64,000 bases of DNA from Thuidium tamariscinum (GCA_947034885.2 OX344749.2:2619501-2683500); one strand, 5' to 3'; shown: positions 22,753-35,912, counted from the stretch's first letter. Notes: generated by a model from the sequence alone, not told the origin. Translations and numbers: made by a program.

Positions 22753-23717
22753 AATTCCTAAAGTCCTAAACTGCAGTTTTTGGCAACATAGTGATTTTGG
22801 GAAGCTCATTATGAATGGAGTTGTTGTTTTTCTCTGAAATTTTCACAAAATATTTTCTCTAAAAGTAGCTTTAAGGCCCAATAATTTTCGTAACTTTTGA
22901 CTACATGGTTAAAAAGTTATGGCAAGATATGTTTTCTTTTTTACTCAGCAAGTAACTCGGGTAGCTCACAAAACTTCTTTAAAAATTATATTTTTAAGAA
23001 ATAAAAATTTGAAATTGATTTATTGAATTTACATCTAATTGGAAAGCTTTGAATCATTCTATTTTGATCAATGAGTCAAAAGTTATGAGGAGTTTCAATT
23101 TGGGCCTTTGGGGTAGTTTATGAGTAGTATATAGAATCTCTACTCTCCAAAAAAAGTTTGAAATTCTTTATTTAATTCAATTTTTAATATTTTTGAAAAA
23201 TATTTAGTATTAAAACATTAGGTGAAGATTTCTTATTATAATATTACAACCATTGGGATTGGCATTTTTCATTTCCACAAATAAATTGTTCACTATTTAG
23301 TTTATTGAAGCATTTTTTACTTCTTTCTACTCACTATTTTTTTCCTATATGTTCTACAATTCCAAATGATTTGAAATTTTTTGAACATATGGCCAACTTG
23401 CATTAAAGAATGAATTCAAAGAGTAACCACCATTTTGAACATTTTTTCATACAAATGTAGCCTTGTGAAGTGCAACTACATGGATTTTTTGCATGGATAA
23501 AAAAGGATCTTTGCCAATTCAAATGTTAATATCTTGCAATTTACACAGTCAGTATTTCTAAATTTCTTTTAACATCTTTTTGAGCCACCTTACTACAAAG
23601 ATCCTATGATTACATGTGTCAAAAAATGTTTTCTTTTTCTAAAAGTTTACACTTGTATTAGAAATCACAGTTTTGGAACATTTTTGGTGAAAATATAGTA
23701 AAAAATTTATAGGAATT
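22753..23717 (+). mobile_element. TTAA-flanked non-autonomous element, family 1 copy A
   Basis: About 965 bp, non-coding, homologous along its length to copies at 33046-33991, 36383-37311 (reverse) and 49714-50634. Landmarks are GGCAACATAG near the left end, GCTTTAAGGCCCAA, AAAAAGTTATGGCA, GAGTCAAAAGTTATGAGGAG and GGTGAAAATATAGT near the right end. Both ends still show TTAA (TTAATTCCTAAAG and TATAGGAATTAA). The family is dispersed, not tandem. Confidence 0.75.
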
Positions 23718-26700
23718 AATGTGGATTTGAGTAATAAAAAAGAATTTTTTTTTAATTCTTGTAAAATTAATGAAATGAAGATATTGTAAAGAATTTTGGC
23801 TTCTATTCTAACTTGAGAATTCGTAAAATTAAGTATTTTATTGCAATTTGAACAAACAGGTTGTCAAAGCATGCAAGGTGAAGGAATTTTCAAGTTCTTC
23901 TTCATAGTCATATGTCTATTTGTTTAGGGTTAATTTGGGCATATTGGTCAATTCTATTTAATAAACTAAAATTAATTGAAGTTGTGCACCTTATAATAGT
24001 AATACTAACTCATTTATTTTAGAATCATGTGAATTTTCAAGGCAGACTAATATTGAAGCTCAATATATTCTACATAAAATAATGTAAATAATGTAGACAA
24101 AGATACTTTCATAATACTATAGTTGTAAGGCAAGGTAAGTGGAAAATAATTCTAAAAATAAATGCCAAAATTTTTGGAAAATTATTTTTTAAATTGTATG
24201 GTGATAACAAGAATGTTGGCAAAAATATATATTTTTAGTATTTAGCAAACCTTATTCATAGAAAAAAAAGACTTATTCGACAAGGGAGTGCCAATCCTGC
24301 CCTTCACTTATGGTCACTTAAAGAGTGCATTTGTCATCAAACTTTTGTCCAATTTTCATTTATCTAAATGTATACAACTTAGACAACATTCATATATTAA
24401 TGAATATAAAGGGTACTATTTAAATTCTTGGACAAATTAAATTCACTTGAGTAGTAATTGAATTGCCAATAACTTTGCAATTAAAATTAGATGAAAAAAT
24501 CTTAGTTAGATTACTCTTTATATGTTTTATACCCCCTATGTGCCAAAGAGGTATTTTTTAGGGGGCTCTTTACTTCCAAGGTGGAAATAAAAGGGCCCCT
24601 ATAATTACATAATATAGCAAAATGGCCCACATTAGGATCCTCTATCATTATTTATAATACCCATAGGCATATAATTTTTTCTTAGATATTTTCTATAAGG
24701 AAAAAAAGTGAATTGAAAAGCAAAGTGGAAGAAAAAGTTATAGAAAAAACAAAACAATGAATGCATGCAAGTATTCCAACACTTAGGACTTTTACTATCT
24801 ATGAATTTTCTTTTTCACACCCTATTTTTGTGTTAAGACACTTTGGTTGGAATTTAGGACATTAGTACATGATCAAAATGCACCAGTCATATCTATAAGA
24901 AAAATATGGGGACTATATTCAACATCCAGACATACAAGGACATAAAGATACCATTTCAACTTCAACAATTTATAATTACTTCCACAATATTCCAAAACAT
25001 GTGAAACAATTCTATTTGGATGTTAATCCCATCTAGCTTTCAAAGAAATTTATTGGAAAACATTTCAAAATCTTTCACCTCCTCAGATTCAATTTAGGCT
25101 TGGAATACAAATTTAGTTCCTACAATTTGAACTTCATAGTTCAACAAGCATAAAACAAGACAGCAAAATAACTAAGCATATTTTATAAACATTTAAAAAT
25201 ATGCTTGCTGAGAAACTATTTTTCATATGCAAAGTAGTTCAATTAACAGTGTAGTGAATGTATATGACAAACTATCTTTCACATGTTCAAAAATACAAGG
25301 TAAATCTGTCAATGTACTCAATGTACTCAATGTACATAACAAGGTAAATGCACTTTCTAAAAGACTTAGATTTTCATCAAAATTTTAAAAACTGCAACAA
25401 GACAACATTGTTGCCCAAATCCATGTACATCTCTACATTCAAAAAGAAATTGGGATGCACACAAACTTCACTCATGATTTTGAAGTCAGAATTATCCAAA
25501 TTTGAAGTCGTAGAACCTCTATAGACAAATTTTCAACCAATGGCCCAATTTTCATTCAACTTAGTCTAATCCTCTAATTACCTAGTTGGTTGTACATACA
25601 AGTCATACTCAATATAGAATTGTATATAAGATACATTCAAATCTTCAATCCCTACATTAGAAGCAAGATTTAATGGCCTAGAATTGTAAACTAACTATAT
25701 TATTTATACTAGATTTTTCACTTTTACTGTCCCTTAATTTATTTGTAAACTCTTTTTTCATTCTATCTCAAATGAATAAAATCCTATTTATATTATGTTG
25801 CATACATTTGTTTCCAAATGCACTAACTAATTCACCCATGAAAAAATGTAAGTAGAGGAATTTTTAGGAATTTAAGATAAGATGTTCATAAGTGTATTTA
25901 TATTGTACTTGTATTTGTACAAATATTGCTTTATCATTTGGAGATATTAAGTTATCCTATCAAAGATGTTCATGAGGCCCATACACCTATACCATGTTGT
26001 AATTCAAGAGAAGTAGATGTGTATTGAAATGAGTCAATAATATCATCCTTTAGGTGAGTATTCAAATTTTCTAATTATAAAATAGAAATACACAAGTAGA
26101 GTGTCTTCAAAAAAACTAGAATTCATTAACAGAGACTCATTTGATAAGATTGACTACTTTTAGAATGTTGAGTTGTCAACAAAAGTGAATTCATACACTA
26201 TATACTATATACAAGATGATATTTGTGGAACCATAGATTTCAAATGACTATGATTCAATTTTTTCAAATTTAATGATTCATTAAATAATAAATTCCTATA
26301 TTTTCATAAGACATTTCATAAGACTAGACATGATTTATCCCTAGCTATTTTGAAGGGAAACATCATTTCGATGAAAGACATCAATGGTATTTAAATTCTA
26401 ATAGTTGCATTATATACTAGGAAAAGACAAATTTCTTGAAAGTTTTGAAGAAAAGTTATACAAGTTTGCAATTTTTTTAAGTGACATTTCTATTTTGGGA
26501 TAAAGATATGACTAGCTATATTCAAATAAACACTACTATACTTAGTTTTTAAGATCTAACATTCCATTCCAAATAAGTAATCAAAGTTGGAAATTGATTG
26601 GTGACCTAACTATTGAAGGTTAAATTATTGCAACAATGGAAGTTAAGTTTTTGGATGTTGAGCTATTGAAGTTAAAGTTCTTTTTTAACAAGCTTAATAC

Positions 26701-27288
26701 ACAACATAATATTAAAAAAATAATGACTTTATTCAGTTTTAAATAAAATATATATAAATAAACATATAATAATTTTAAAAATAAAATAAAAATATAGAGC
26801 AATGTTGCACTATAGTGTTCCAAATTCAATGTGCCTTTGTCATTTAGAAGGTGTGACCCAATTGTTGGTCATTGCTTAAAGCAATCATGCACTTTTCCCT
26901 CACACAATACAAAGTGATAGTTTGTGTTTGAATCCAAATTATAATATGTATAGTGTGCCACTTTGACAAATACAACATCATGAATATGGCTCAAATAATT
27001 CCTCAAAATTTTTTGAATGTTCCGAGGAATGTTCTTGGAGTCTATGCCCAAATATTGGAAAAACTTTAATCTTTGAATAGGTTCATCTTCATATACATAA
27101 TTTAGAAATGCAAAAACTATAGGTCCATCCTAGCTACAACACCCTCAAAGGTGTTGAGACTTTAGCATGTAGTTCAATGTGAAATTTTCTTCTATTGATG
27201 AAAAAATAAATAGATGGTCATATAATTAGGTTGAATTTTTTCCAAATTAAATAGTTCCATGAATAGGCCGGAATGCATAATTTGGCGA
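23718..27288. other. AT-rich intergenic DNA, gene desert
   Basis: No gene seen. Recognisable fragments are a short tandem of TCAATGTACTCAATGTACTC at about 25314-25335, a reverse fragment of the dispersed repeat described at 28360 (about 24990-25100), and a GGTATTTTTTAGGGGGC motif at about 24549 that reappears near 51930. Confidence 0.5.
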
Positions 27289-27883
27289 TTAAACCATGAA
27301 GCGCTTTGACATTCAATTTTTGGACAATGTACACATTGAAAATCAAATTAATTTCTCAATACAACATTCATGAAAGTCATCCTAATTTAGAGAGATACTT
27401 TCTGAAGTTGTTGTCCTATCCAAGGTTTGGATTTGGTACTATTAGAATATAAATTTTTCAAAAAAAACAAATGTAGAAGTTTGTCAAGTAGTTGACTAAG
27501 CCAAAATTGCATTGACTCTAATTCAAATCTAAAATTGCAAAAATGAGGTCATAGAATCAATTAAAGAACACAAAAATTCCAAAAAAGCACCATGCCAAGA
27601 GAACCTCATTTCAAACCCATTTAAACAAAATTACTCTAAAAATGAAAATATTTTTCTTCTAATTGAATTTTGAAGGAATTTTGAATTTTTCTTCTTAAAA
27701 TTTAGAGAATAAAATTGGTGATAGCATTGGTGAATCTAGCTATATTGATCAAATCTAAAATTCAAACTCTACAAAGTTTATTTGCATCTCAATTCCAAAA
27801 TATTCTCTCAATTAGTACTTAGTTTATGATGATTTTTCCAATATAGTCAATTCTAGAGATGAATTTAGACACTTAGGGGTAGT
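27289..27883 (+). mobile_element. TTAA-type non-autonomous element, family 2 copy 1
   Basis: About 595 bp, homologous to 47672-48257 (same strand) and 52974-53551 (reverse). Shared landmarks are TGAAGCGCTTTGACATTCAA, ATGAAAGTCAT, AAAATGAGGTC and CTTAGGGG near the right end. Non-coding. The left end reads TTAAACCATGAAGC; the right end is CTTAGGGGTAG, so TTAA is kept on one side only. Confidence 0.65.
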
Positions 27884-29168
27884 TTGTTTTTTTTGGTTTT
27901 CGGACCAATGGTTAAGTGGCCTTTCTTTCAAGAAGGTTTTGAGTTTCTTGGTTCCTTCATTTTGGGGACTTTAATTGAAGGAGGCTTTATTTGAGTATGC
28001 AGTTTTGAATACGTAATTTATGTATGCAATTTTTGTATGTGTTGGCTTTGTACAACAAATGAAATGAGATTTTTGAAGCATTGTAGCAACGGTGTGCAAT
28101 AGCATTATTGCTTGGCATTTTTAACACATTTTCCCTCTTTCTTTCTATAGGCTTGAAGTTGATGATTTTTTTGGAGACAATTAAGCCTTATAAGACCTAA
28201 AACCCCCTGCTTAGGGTTTAAAGGCAACTCAATTTAGTCCTCAAAAGACAATCTCACTTGGAGGTCTTTTGTGCAACCATCTTCTTATCCTAATTGCATT
28301 TAAGGTAGGAAGTCCATAAAGTGATCATCTAAGCATTGAAGCTAAATTTTGGCAAGGGAAAACATCTTTAAATATTTTTCAATAAATCTCCTTTGAAAGA
28401 CAAGAAGAAATGACATCCAACCCAAGTTGTTTCATATTTTTTTGAGCTTTGTGGAATTAGTTAGGAAATTTTGCAATTGAAATGCCATAGGGCTCTAAAA
28501 GTGACCACCTCCTAGAATGTACACAATTTGTACATTTTGGTATATTGAAGAAAGGAAAATGTACCTCTAAGTCATGTTTGGTTCATAATGCCATGTCGGA
28601 GTTCGAGCCTCCTACCTTAATATGCATAATCTTGTGAATAGTGTAAAGTGAAAGCAACAGAAATGGACGTCTATGGTTGAGGCAAGTGAAGGTAGAGGTA
28701 CATTTATGTATTAGATAACCTTCGAACTGTGGTAGCGGCGAGAAGGTTATCAAACATAACCAATTGTTCACTTTCAATCACAATCTTTGATTTTCATGAT
28801 CCAAGGGTGTAGGAAGCAAATTGAAAGGAAAGAAGGTTATGAGTTATAACTTGTGATGGTGATGGTGATGAATAACCCATGGCATAGACCCACGTTAGCA
28901 TTGAAAAGTCAACAACCAGTTATGTTAATATTGCAAGATGTTAAATTCATCTCCGTCAAGAAGTAGATCCAGCAAGGTATAACTTGTGTTACTAGGGGTA
29001 AAAAAACAAAAATCAATCCTACTTCATAACGTGTTTTGGGTAACTACGTCCTTGACCGACCTCCCCAAGATAATTTGGGGTCTTTTGATGGCTTCCATGT
29101 TTGGAAATGGAATCCATCTGGATGTGAAGTTCAAATGTGTTGAGATTTGTATGAACAATCAATACTTA
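27884..29168. other. AT-rich intergenic DNA with a dispersed-repeat fragment
   Basis: No gene recognised. About 28360-28490 belongs to a dispersed repeat marked by CAATAAATCTCCTTTGAAAG and TTTTTTGAGCTTTG. Related pieces occur near 42040-42160 (same strand), 43155-43285 and 24990-25100 (reverse). 28560-28900 is somewhat richer in GC but has no recognisable frame. Confidence 0.45.
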
Positions 29169-29755
29169 GGTTGAGGCACCACTAACCAATCATTTAATCA
29201 ATTTTGGAGCAGATTGTGCACAAGGTAAATCATCCCATTATGGATCAAATGGGAGCAAACCCATTGTGGGTCAAATTGTACTGGTAGTGTACATTTAAGA
29301 ACTTGAATGTACATATACCATCACTATAATTTGACTGGCAATGGGTCTGCTCCCATTTATTTTGTAATGGGGTAGTTTACCTTAGTATGAGTTGGTGAAA
29401 AATTTTATGATGTAGAAAGATAGGAAATATAGAGATAGAAAAAATTTCAAAATTTTATTCTTCAAACTGAAATCATTGTGAATGTTGGGAACCAATACAA
29501 TACATTTTACTAGTAGCCAATGTCTAAAAGTCTTCCAATTCAGATCATTCAAGAATTATTTCCCCACCTACTATTTTCTACTTTGTACACTCACTAATTT
29601 GGAACATGTATCATAACTTTAATAGTGTCAACACTTAAAACAACCCAAATAAATGCAATTCAAGCTTAAATTGCAAATTTGTTTTGGCCTTGGCTGGTAA
29701 TATTGCACCCTTACAAGTTGGGTGTTGGGTGTGGTAGATTATTGGTGCCTCAACC
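29169..29755 (+). mobile_element. Harbinger-like non-autonomous element with TTA target duplication
   Basis: The ends GGTTGAGGCACCA and TGGTGCCTCAACC are perfect 13 bp inverted copies. TTA lies directly outside each end in the same orientation (29166-29168 and 29756-29758), the TWA target duplication expected of PIF/Harbinger elements. The inside is non-coding and contains a nested hairpin element at 29222-29383. The right half is homologous to 59100-59480. Confidence 0.65.
29222..29383 (+). mobile_element. 162 bp imperfect hairpin element nested in the Harbinger-like element
   Basis: The two halves are inverted copies: AAGGTAAATCATCCCATTA pairs with TAATGGGGTAGTTTACCTT, and AATGGGAGCAAACCCATTG pairs with CAATGGGTCTGCTCCCATT. 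The loop is around 29300. Non-coding and MITE-like. It may equally be a structural part of the host element, since no target duplication is clear. Confidence 0.65.
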
Positions 29756-30099
29756 TTAATCATGACTATAATTCTTAAATCTTTCAAAATACATACATAC
29801 ACGTCATTTCTTTAATTAGCCCCTAAATGTCCAAGGCCTTCTTTTGAGCTTCTAGAAATTTGCTTTAAATTGAACAAAAAGCCAACCTTTTGATAAGCTT
29901 TATCAGTTTAAAAAAAATGTAACTATACAAATTCAAACTAAACATGTTAGAGATCACTTAGAAAAAGAATATGCAACAATATTACTTATGAGTTAAAAGA
30001 TTATAATGTTTGATTATAAGGGTGCTAAAATTGCAAAAGTAACTTGTAGTCTTCTAATCCTCTTTTCACATGTCAAATCTAGAAAGTTGATCACCAAAA

Positions 30100-30467
30100 A
30101 AATGAAGTTAGAGGTTCTAACGTGCATCACCTCAATCAATTTATAGATTCTCAAAATCTACTCTACAACTTTTTTAAATGAATTACTAATGTAGTTTTTT
30201 CTCTAAGATCTAGTGTGTTTAGGCTCATTTTCAAGAGCTCTCAAGACTACAGAAAGTCAAGATTTCAATAAATATCCTTGCACTAAATCTTAAATGAAAG
30301 AACCATAATTGATCATTTTCAAGAATGGATTTTTAATGCTTAAACTAAACTTTTTAAAAAGTTTCCCTAAATATAAATTGCTAAAAATAGAAACTTGGTT
30401 TGGTTTTATTTAGCTTCAAAATTTTGCAAACACCAATTTTCATACCGTGGGCTCTTAGGGGGTAGGT
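30100..30467 (-). repeat. Dispersed repeat, family 3, reverse copy
   Basis: Read on the minus strand this matches 48258-48612: both start CCCTAAGAGCC, continue with AAAATTTGGTGTTTGCAAAA-type sequence, and contain GATTTTGAGAA followed by ATAAATTGATTG. Non-coding, AT-rich. It ends a few bases before the foldback at 30471. Confidence 0.6.
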
Positions 30468-30470
30468 ATG

Positions 30471-31462
30471 TATAGTCGGGTACCATAAACTTACGATTTT
30501 TTGTATAGTGAAAAAAAAGTTCACTGCTGCCCACTTTGATGCCCTCCTGAGGGCTGAAAAATTAATATTTTTCCACGAGATTTTCTTACAATATCCTCTC
30601 TATGCCAATAATATATGTGCCAAATTTCAAGTCCAAATGGTTTATACAAAAAAAGATATTCAAGCATGTACCAACATGTGTAGTTCAAGAAAAAATTTCA
30701 CTACTACCAACTTTGACACCCTCCCAAAAATCGAAAAAAAAAGTTTTGGCCATGAAATTTTTGGTGTAAGATCACTTAGTGTTAATAGCTAATGTGTCAA
30801 ATTTCAAATTCAAAAGAATTTCCCACAAAGAGTAGTTCAAATTCTACCAACTGACAAGTGTAGCCATGAAAAACAATTTCACTATGGCCCAACTTTGACA
30901 CCCTCCCAAGGGCAAAAAAATTGTTTATTTACCATGAAATTTTTGGCATGAGATCACCTCTATGTTGATAATATGTGTGTCAAATTTCAAGGCCAAAAGA
31001 TTTACTTAAAAAAAGATATATTCAAAATCTACCAACATGTGTTGTTATGGGAAAAAATCCATAATTACACATGTTGGTAGAAGTTGAACTACTCTTTTTG
31101 AGAAATTCTTTTGAACTTGAAATTTGACACATTAGTTATTAACACTAAGGTGATCTTACACCAAAACTTTTAAGGCCAAAATTATTATTTTTCAATTTTT
31201 GGGAGGGTGTCAAAGTTGGTAGTAGTGAATTTTTTTTTTGAACTACACATGTTGGTACATGTTTGAATATCTTTTTTTGTATAAATCATTTGGACTTGAA
31301 GTTTCGCACATATATTATTAGCATAGAGAGGATCTTGTAAAGAAAATTTTGTGGAAAAATATTAATTTTTCAGCCCTCGAGAGGGTGTCAAAGTAGGCAA
31401 CAGTGAACTTTTTTTTCACTGTGAATGCAAAAATTCATAAGTTTATGGTACCCAACTGTATA
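30471..31462. repeat. Modular foldback element of about 1 kb
   Basis: The outer parts are long inverted copies. TATAGTCGGGTACCATAAAC at 30471 faces GTTTATGGTACCCAACTGTA ending near 31460, and arms of about 390 bp (30471-30860 and 31060-31462) stay alignable inward. Within it a module of about 180 bp recurs, each copy holding a TTTGACACCCTCC-type box and a TGTGTCAAATTTCAAG-type box: starts near 30515, 30695 and 30875 in forward order, then inverted copies in the right arm. There is no coding frame of note. A transcript through it could fold into a very long hairpin. Confidence 0.8.
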
Positions 31463-32064
31463 TTGTTATTCCTTGAATGGCCCTTGGAGTCTTTCCATAC
31501 AACTTGTGTAGAGACCTATGACTATTTAATTGTGTTAAATATATAAATTGTGATACATTGTTATTTATATACTATAATATCATGATTATTAATTTATTTT
31601 GTGCTAAAAATTACTTGGTTAATTCTTTTCAATATTAATTTAAACCAATGTATTTGTAATATACTATACAACTACAAAAAGCTTTTAGGCCCTTAAAGGG
31701 ATGCCCTATTATAAACAAAACAACTAACAAATAATATAAAACAAATGTGGTCTTCAAAATATGAAGGTGATTATGGTTGCCTTTTTAGAAATGAAGAAGA
31801 TATAGAAAATATATATAATTGTGTTTTCCTAATAAGATAATGACAAAAGGAAGTTATCCTATGGAAGTTTATTATAATTCAAATTTTAGTACAATGTGAT
31901 ATTTCAAGGCTATATAAAGTGGTTTTAAGAAAAAAAGTCTATAAAGATATTTCTAATCTTTATATGTTTAATAATTTATACCTTAATCTTTATTGTAAGC
32001 TCTTTATGATAGATGTTTCTTATATAATGCTTTATAGTAATTTTTTTGTTTACAAAGGAAACAA
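31463..32064. other. AT-rich intergenic DNA
   Basis: Nothing recognised. Composition is close to pure A and T with no bounded repeat and no supported frame. Confidence 0.5.
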
Positions 32065-32808
32065 GGTCATTGCAAGAAATAGTAGTAAAGTTTTTATCTC
32101 AAAATGGCCTAAACATTGCAATACTATGACTTTTGAAAAAAAAATTTAATGAAAAATTTTAAAATGCATAATTTTTAAAGTATTCTAAAGAGTATGTGAG
32201 TGAAAGATCTATTCTAGAAAATTTTATCTCTAACAATTATGTTCACTCAAACTCTCAAAGAGTGATGAAAAGCATAAGAAAATAGATATTTTGGAATTTG
32301 ATTTCTTGAAAATAGTAAAAAAAGAAAATTTTAAAAGTAAAAAGTCCATTTTCCTAATTTAAAGATGCTTCTTTTGGCTCATTTGCATCTTCAAGAAAAA
32401 AATTGTATTCTCTACATGTGCACAAAGATAGTGTACTCTAAGTACATGTAGAAGGTGGATATTTTAGTATTTTAAAAAAAATCTTCACAAGCTTTTATAA
32501 TTATACTAGAAGCCTATGTATCCCAAATTTTAACCTTTAAATTTGCATTTTTGGGTTGGAAATAGTACTAAAAGCTTCAAAATGGCTAAAATAAACCTCT
32601 AATTGGGGCTTGAATTTGGGGCAATTTGAAAATGTAAACTAATTTTAAAAAAATAAAAAAATAAAAAAATCAATGTCTAAAGCTACTATATGTACTTTAA
32701 TTCCAAATTACATAGAAAATGAACATATTGTGCAAAATTTATAATAAAAAAACCACTTCTCCAATGCTTGGGGGATACAAAAGAGGACAAGTTTTTCTTG
32801 CAATGACC
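32065..32808 (+). mobile_element. Non-autonomous element with GGTCATTGCAAGAAA ends, copy 1
   Basis: The left end GGTCATTGCAAGAAA and right end TTTCTTGCAATGACC form a perfect 15 bp inverted repeat. CAA lies directly outside both ends. Length is 744 bp, non-coding. Related elements with GGTGATTGCAAGAAACAC-type ends lie at 35191-35912 and 57619-58279. Confidence 0.7.
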
Positions 32809-33045
32809 CAATACCATTATTCTTTAAAAACGAGGAAGTATCATATTTGAGATGTCAAACATAGACATTTCTTAATTATTACACCTTGCAATTACTATAG
32901 TATAGAAATTTTTGAATTTTTTTAATGTATAATAGTTTTTTTATATAAATAATAAAAATTTCAATACATAGTGCCTAACGATGATAATTTCTTGGTAGTA
33001 GATGTGTCTTTAAAATATATGGAGTTCAAATACAATTTGACACTT

Positions 33046-33991
33046 AACCCCTAAAGGACTAAACTGCATTTTTTGACAACATAGCAATTTTGGGCAGCTC
33101 ACTACGAATGGAGTTGTTTTTCTTTGAAAATTTCACAAAATATATGTCTAAAGAGTAGCTTTAAGGCCCAACAATTTTCATAGCTTTTGAATACATAATT
33201 AAAAAGTTATGGCATGATATGTAACTTTTTTTGCTCAACGGGCAGGCCGGGCAGAAAAAGAATTTCTTTAAAAATGATTTTCTTAAGAATTATTTTTTGA
33301 AATTAACTTATTAGATTTTTGCCTAAGTGGAAAGCTTTGAATCTTTTCATTTCGATTAATGAGTCAAAAGTTATGAGGAGTTTTAGTTTGGAGTAGCTTG
33401 TAGCTAGTTATAGAATGTCCACACTATTAATAAAAAGTTTGAAATCCTTTATTTAATTTAATTTTTAATATTTTTGAAAAAAAATATAAAAAATAGGTAT
33501 AGATTTTTTATTAAAACATTTTAACCATTGGAATTGGAATATTTCAATTCCATAAATTAATTGTTTATAATTTTGTATTTTAGCTCATTTTCTACTTCCT
33601 TCTACTCACTATTTTTTTCCTATATGTTGCACAATTCCGAATGATTTGAATTTTTTTGAGAATATAGATAACTTGCCTTTAAATATGAATTCAAAGAGTT
33701 GAAATCAATTTGAACTTCTTTTCTTATAAATGTGACCTTGTGAAGTGAAGATGCCCGGATTTTTGTAGTGGTAAAAAAAGGCTTTTTGTAGCTTCAAACA
33801 CTAAAATCTTGCAATCTACATGGTGGATAATTCTGAAATTTTATCTTCATCCTTTCAAAAAATCTCACTACAAGATCTAACAGTTATATGTGTCAAAAAA
33901 CTTTTTTTTTTTCTAAGTTTTAGTGCATGTATTAGAAATGGCAATTTTGGAGTGGTTTTAGTGAAAATATGGTCATGGTCCTTTAGGGGTT
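33046..33991 (+). mobile_element. TTAA-flanked non-autonomous element, family 1 copy B (best-kept ends)
   Basis: The left end AACCCCTAAAGGAC and right end GTCCTTTAGGGGTT are perfect 14 bp inverted copies, with TTAA at the left border and TTGA at the right. It is 946 bp and shares its full length with copies A, C and D, and has no coding frame. The interior includes TTTTTGACAACATAGCAATT at the left and GTGCATGTATTAGAAATGGC at the right. Confidence 0.8.
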
Positions 33992-34851
33992 GAAATAGAT
34001 TTCTTTCTTTTAAATACCCTTCATTTCCATGGGTGGAATGTAGACCAAAATACATTTGAATGAATGCTCAAGTGCAATGTAGAATTAGAAGCAACCTAAA
34101 CTCCAAAGAGAATGTAACTCTTTAAAGACTTCTACTTTATTGTATTATAACTTGAGATTTTATATTATAAATTATAGTACTACAAAGTACTATATTAGAA
34201 GCATCTCAAATGCATTACATCTTTGGATTCAAAATTTTAATGTTTCGAAAAAAATTAAGTAAGGTACTTATATTGAGAATTTCACTTTTGTTTTAACCTC
34301 TGAAGACCAAAATCCATTGCAAAATGGTCAATGATTAGGTACATTTAAGCTACATTTAGATAAGTAATTTGTAGTTAAATTTTAATCCTATATTTTGATT
34401 GTAAATGTTTATATTTTGTTATTTTGTCCATTATCGTAAAAAAATTAATTACATTTCTTAGGAAATGGTGATTGTTATACTTTTGTAGCAAAACAAATCT
34501 ACACTTCTTTCTCTTTATGTATGCATATATGCACGATTGTATGTATCTAACTATATTAGTACACAAGTAGTGCAATAATCTAATAAATTTGAAGTATTCT
34601 AAAAAGATACAAGAAATTTTTGAAAAAAATAACATTTCGAAATTTGATATCATTTGATAATTTAAAATATTTTATCTATCGGTTCATTTTTTTCTAAAAA
34701 TATTGTTAAGAAATTGAATTTATAGTGCTTTTGGAGATACAACGTAGAAATATGTTTGTATCAATGATAGTATATATATTAGAATAATCTATAATTTTTA
34801 TCATAAATAAATATTATAAAAAACACACAAATTTTAGGAATTTGTGTTTTT
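33992..34851. other. AT-rich intergenic DNA
   Basis: No gene or bounded repeat recognised. Confidence 0.5.
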
Positions 34852-35022
34852 CACTATAAGAAAATGGGGGTCAAAATGACTTGTCCACAATGACTACACT
34901 AACAACAATGATTGTATAAACAACAATGAATGCAAAATTGTCATTTTGTAGTCATTTTGCAGTCATTGTTGCCAATGCAATCATTGTAGACAAGTAATCT
35001 GTATCCCCATTTTTTTGTAGTA
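34852..35022 (+). mobile_element. Small CACTA-like MITE
   Basis: Starts CACTATAAGAAAATGGGGGT and ends CCCCATTTTTTTGTAGTA, the CACTA-type terminus in inverted orientation, over 171 bp. Sub-terminal inverted pairs (ACTTGTCCACAATGA facing TCATTGTAGACAAGT) and repeats of CAATGA/TCATTG fill the inside. Non-coding. The target duplication is not clear. Confidence 0.65.
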
Positions 35023-35190
35023 TTCAAGACAAATACAAGTTTTAAGTTTTAGTATATATATATAAGTAATTCAGATTTTGAATGGTAGCATGGAGCTTTG
35101 TATTGAAACAAAATAAAATCTATCTTAAATAATAAAATATTTTAAAAGAAGAATGTAGAATTTTTATAAGTATTTTGAAATTGAATGAAG

Positions 35191-35912
35191 GGTGATTGCA
35201 AGAAACACCGGTCCTATTTGTTGCGTTTGGCTGATTTTTCTTGGGAGTACTTTAAAATTAGAAAATTAATTTTACAAAAATTTTAAAAATATGAACAGTG
35301 TATATAACTCTAAGATGAAGGTTTTCACCAAAGGAAATGGATAGAAAAATTCTCTAAGTAGGAGAACTTGAAAAGTGCCAAACCTCCAGAAAATACATAT
35401 CTTCATGTTTTAATTAGAAAAAAATAGTTAAAATAGATATTTTCAAAAAATAAAAAGTGTCCATTTGCAATAACTTTATGGAGATGGTCATCCACAAAAA
35501 AATCCACAAAAATAATATTTTATATGTTTCAAAATACAAGCAGAAGGGAGCTCACTTTGTAGACCTCTACGCCTCACAAAATTAACTTTTTTTTAAAATC
35601 CTTCCCTGCAAAGCTAGAAGTCTATTAGAAGACCATTTCATCCAAATTTCATGTTAAAATCATTAAAAAAAGGTATAGCTCAGGTATTGAAAACCCCTAA
35701 ACTGCCAAGTGTGACATCCTAATGGGGTCTATTTTTGGATAGTAAACTATTTTTGAAAATTATGAAAAAATTATGGAAGGTTTATGATAGTTATGAGTAC
35801 CTTTCTGACAAATCTTGAGTCAATAGGAGCTAAAACACAAAAGTTATGGCCAAAAAACAAATCATAATGCAACGTGTGACACAAAATAGGACAAGTGTTT
35901 CTTGTAATCACC
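35191..35912 (+). mobile_element. Non-autonomous element with GGTGATTGCAAGAAACAC ends, copy 2
   Basis: GGTGATTGCAAGAAACAC at the left faces GTGTTTCTTGTAATCACC at the right with one mismatch in 18 bp. It is 722 bp and non-coding, and shares CTATTTGTTGCGTTTG, AGTAGGAGAACTTGAAAA and TCCATTTGCAATAACTT with the copy at 57619-58279. Confidence 0.75.

Noticed and set aside
28590..28615. GAGTTCGAGCCTCC, another B-box-like word
   Set aside because: No tRNA fold can be drawn and no matching A box lies at the right distance.
30471..31462. CRISPR-like array of repeats
   Set aside because: Modules are about 180 bp, contiguous and partly inverted, with no short repeat-spacer alternation, in plant nuclear DNA.
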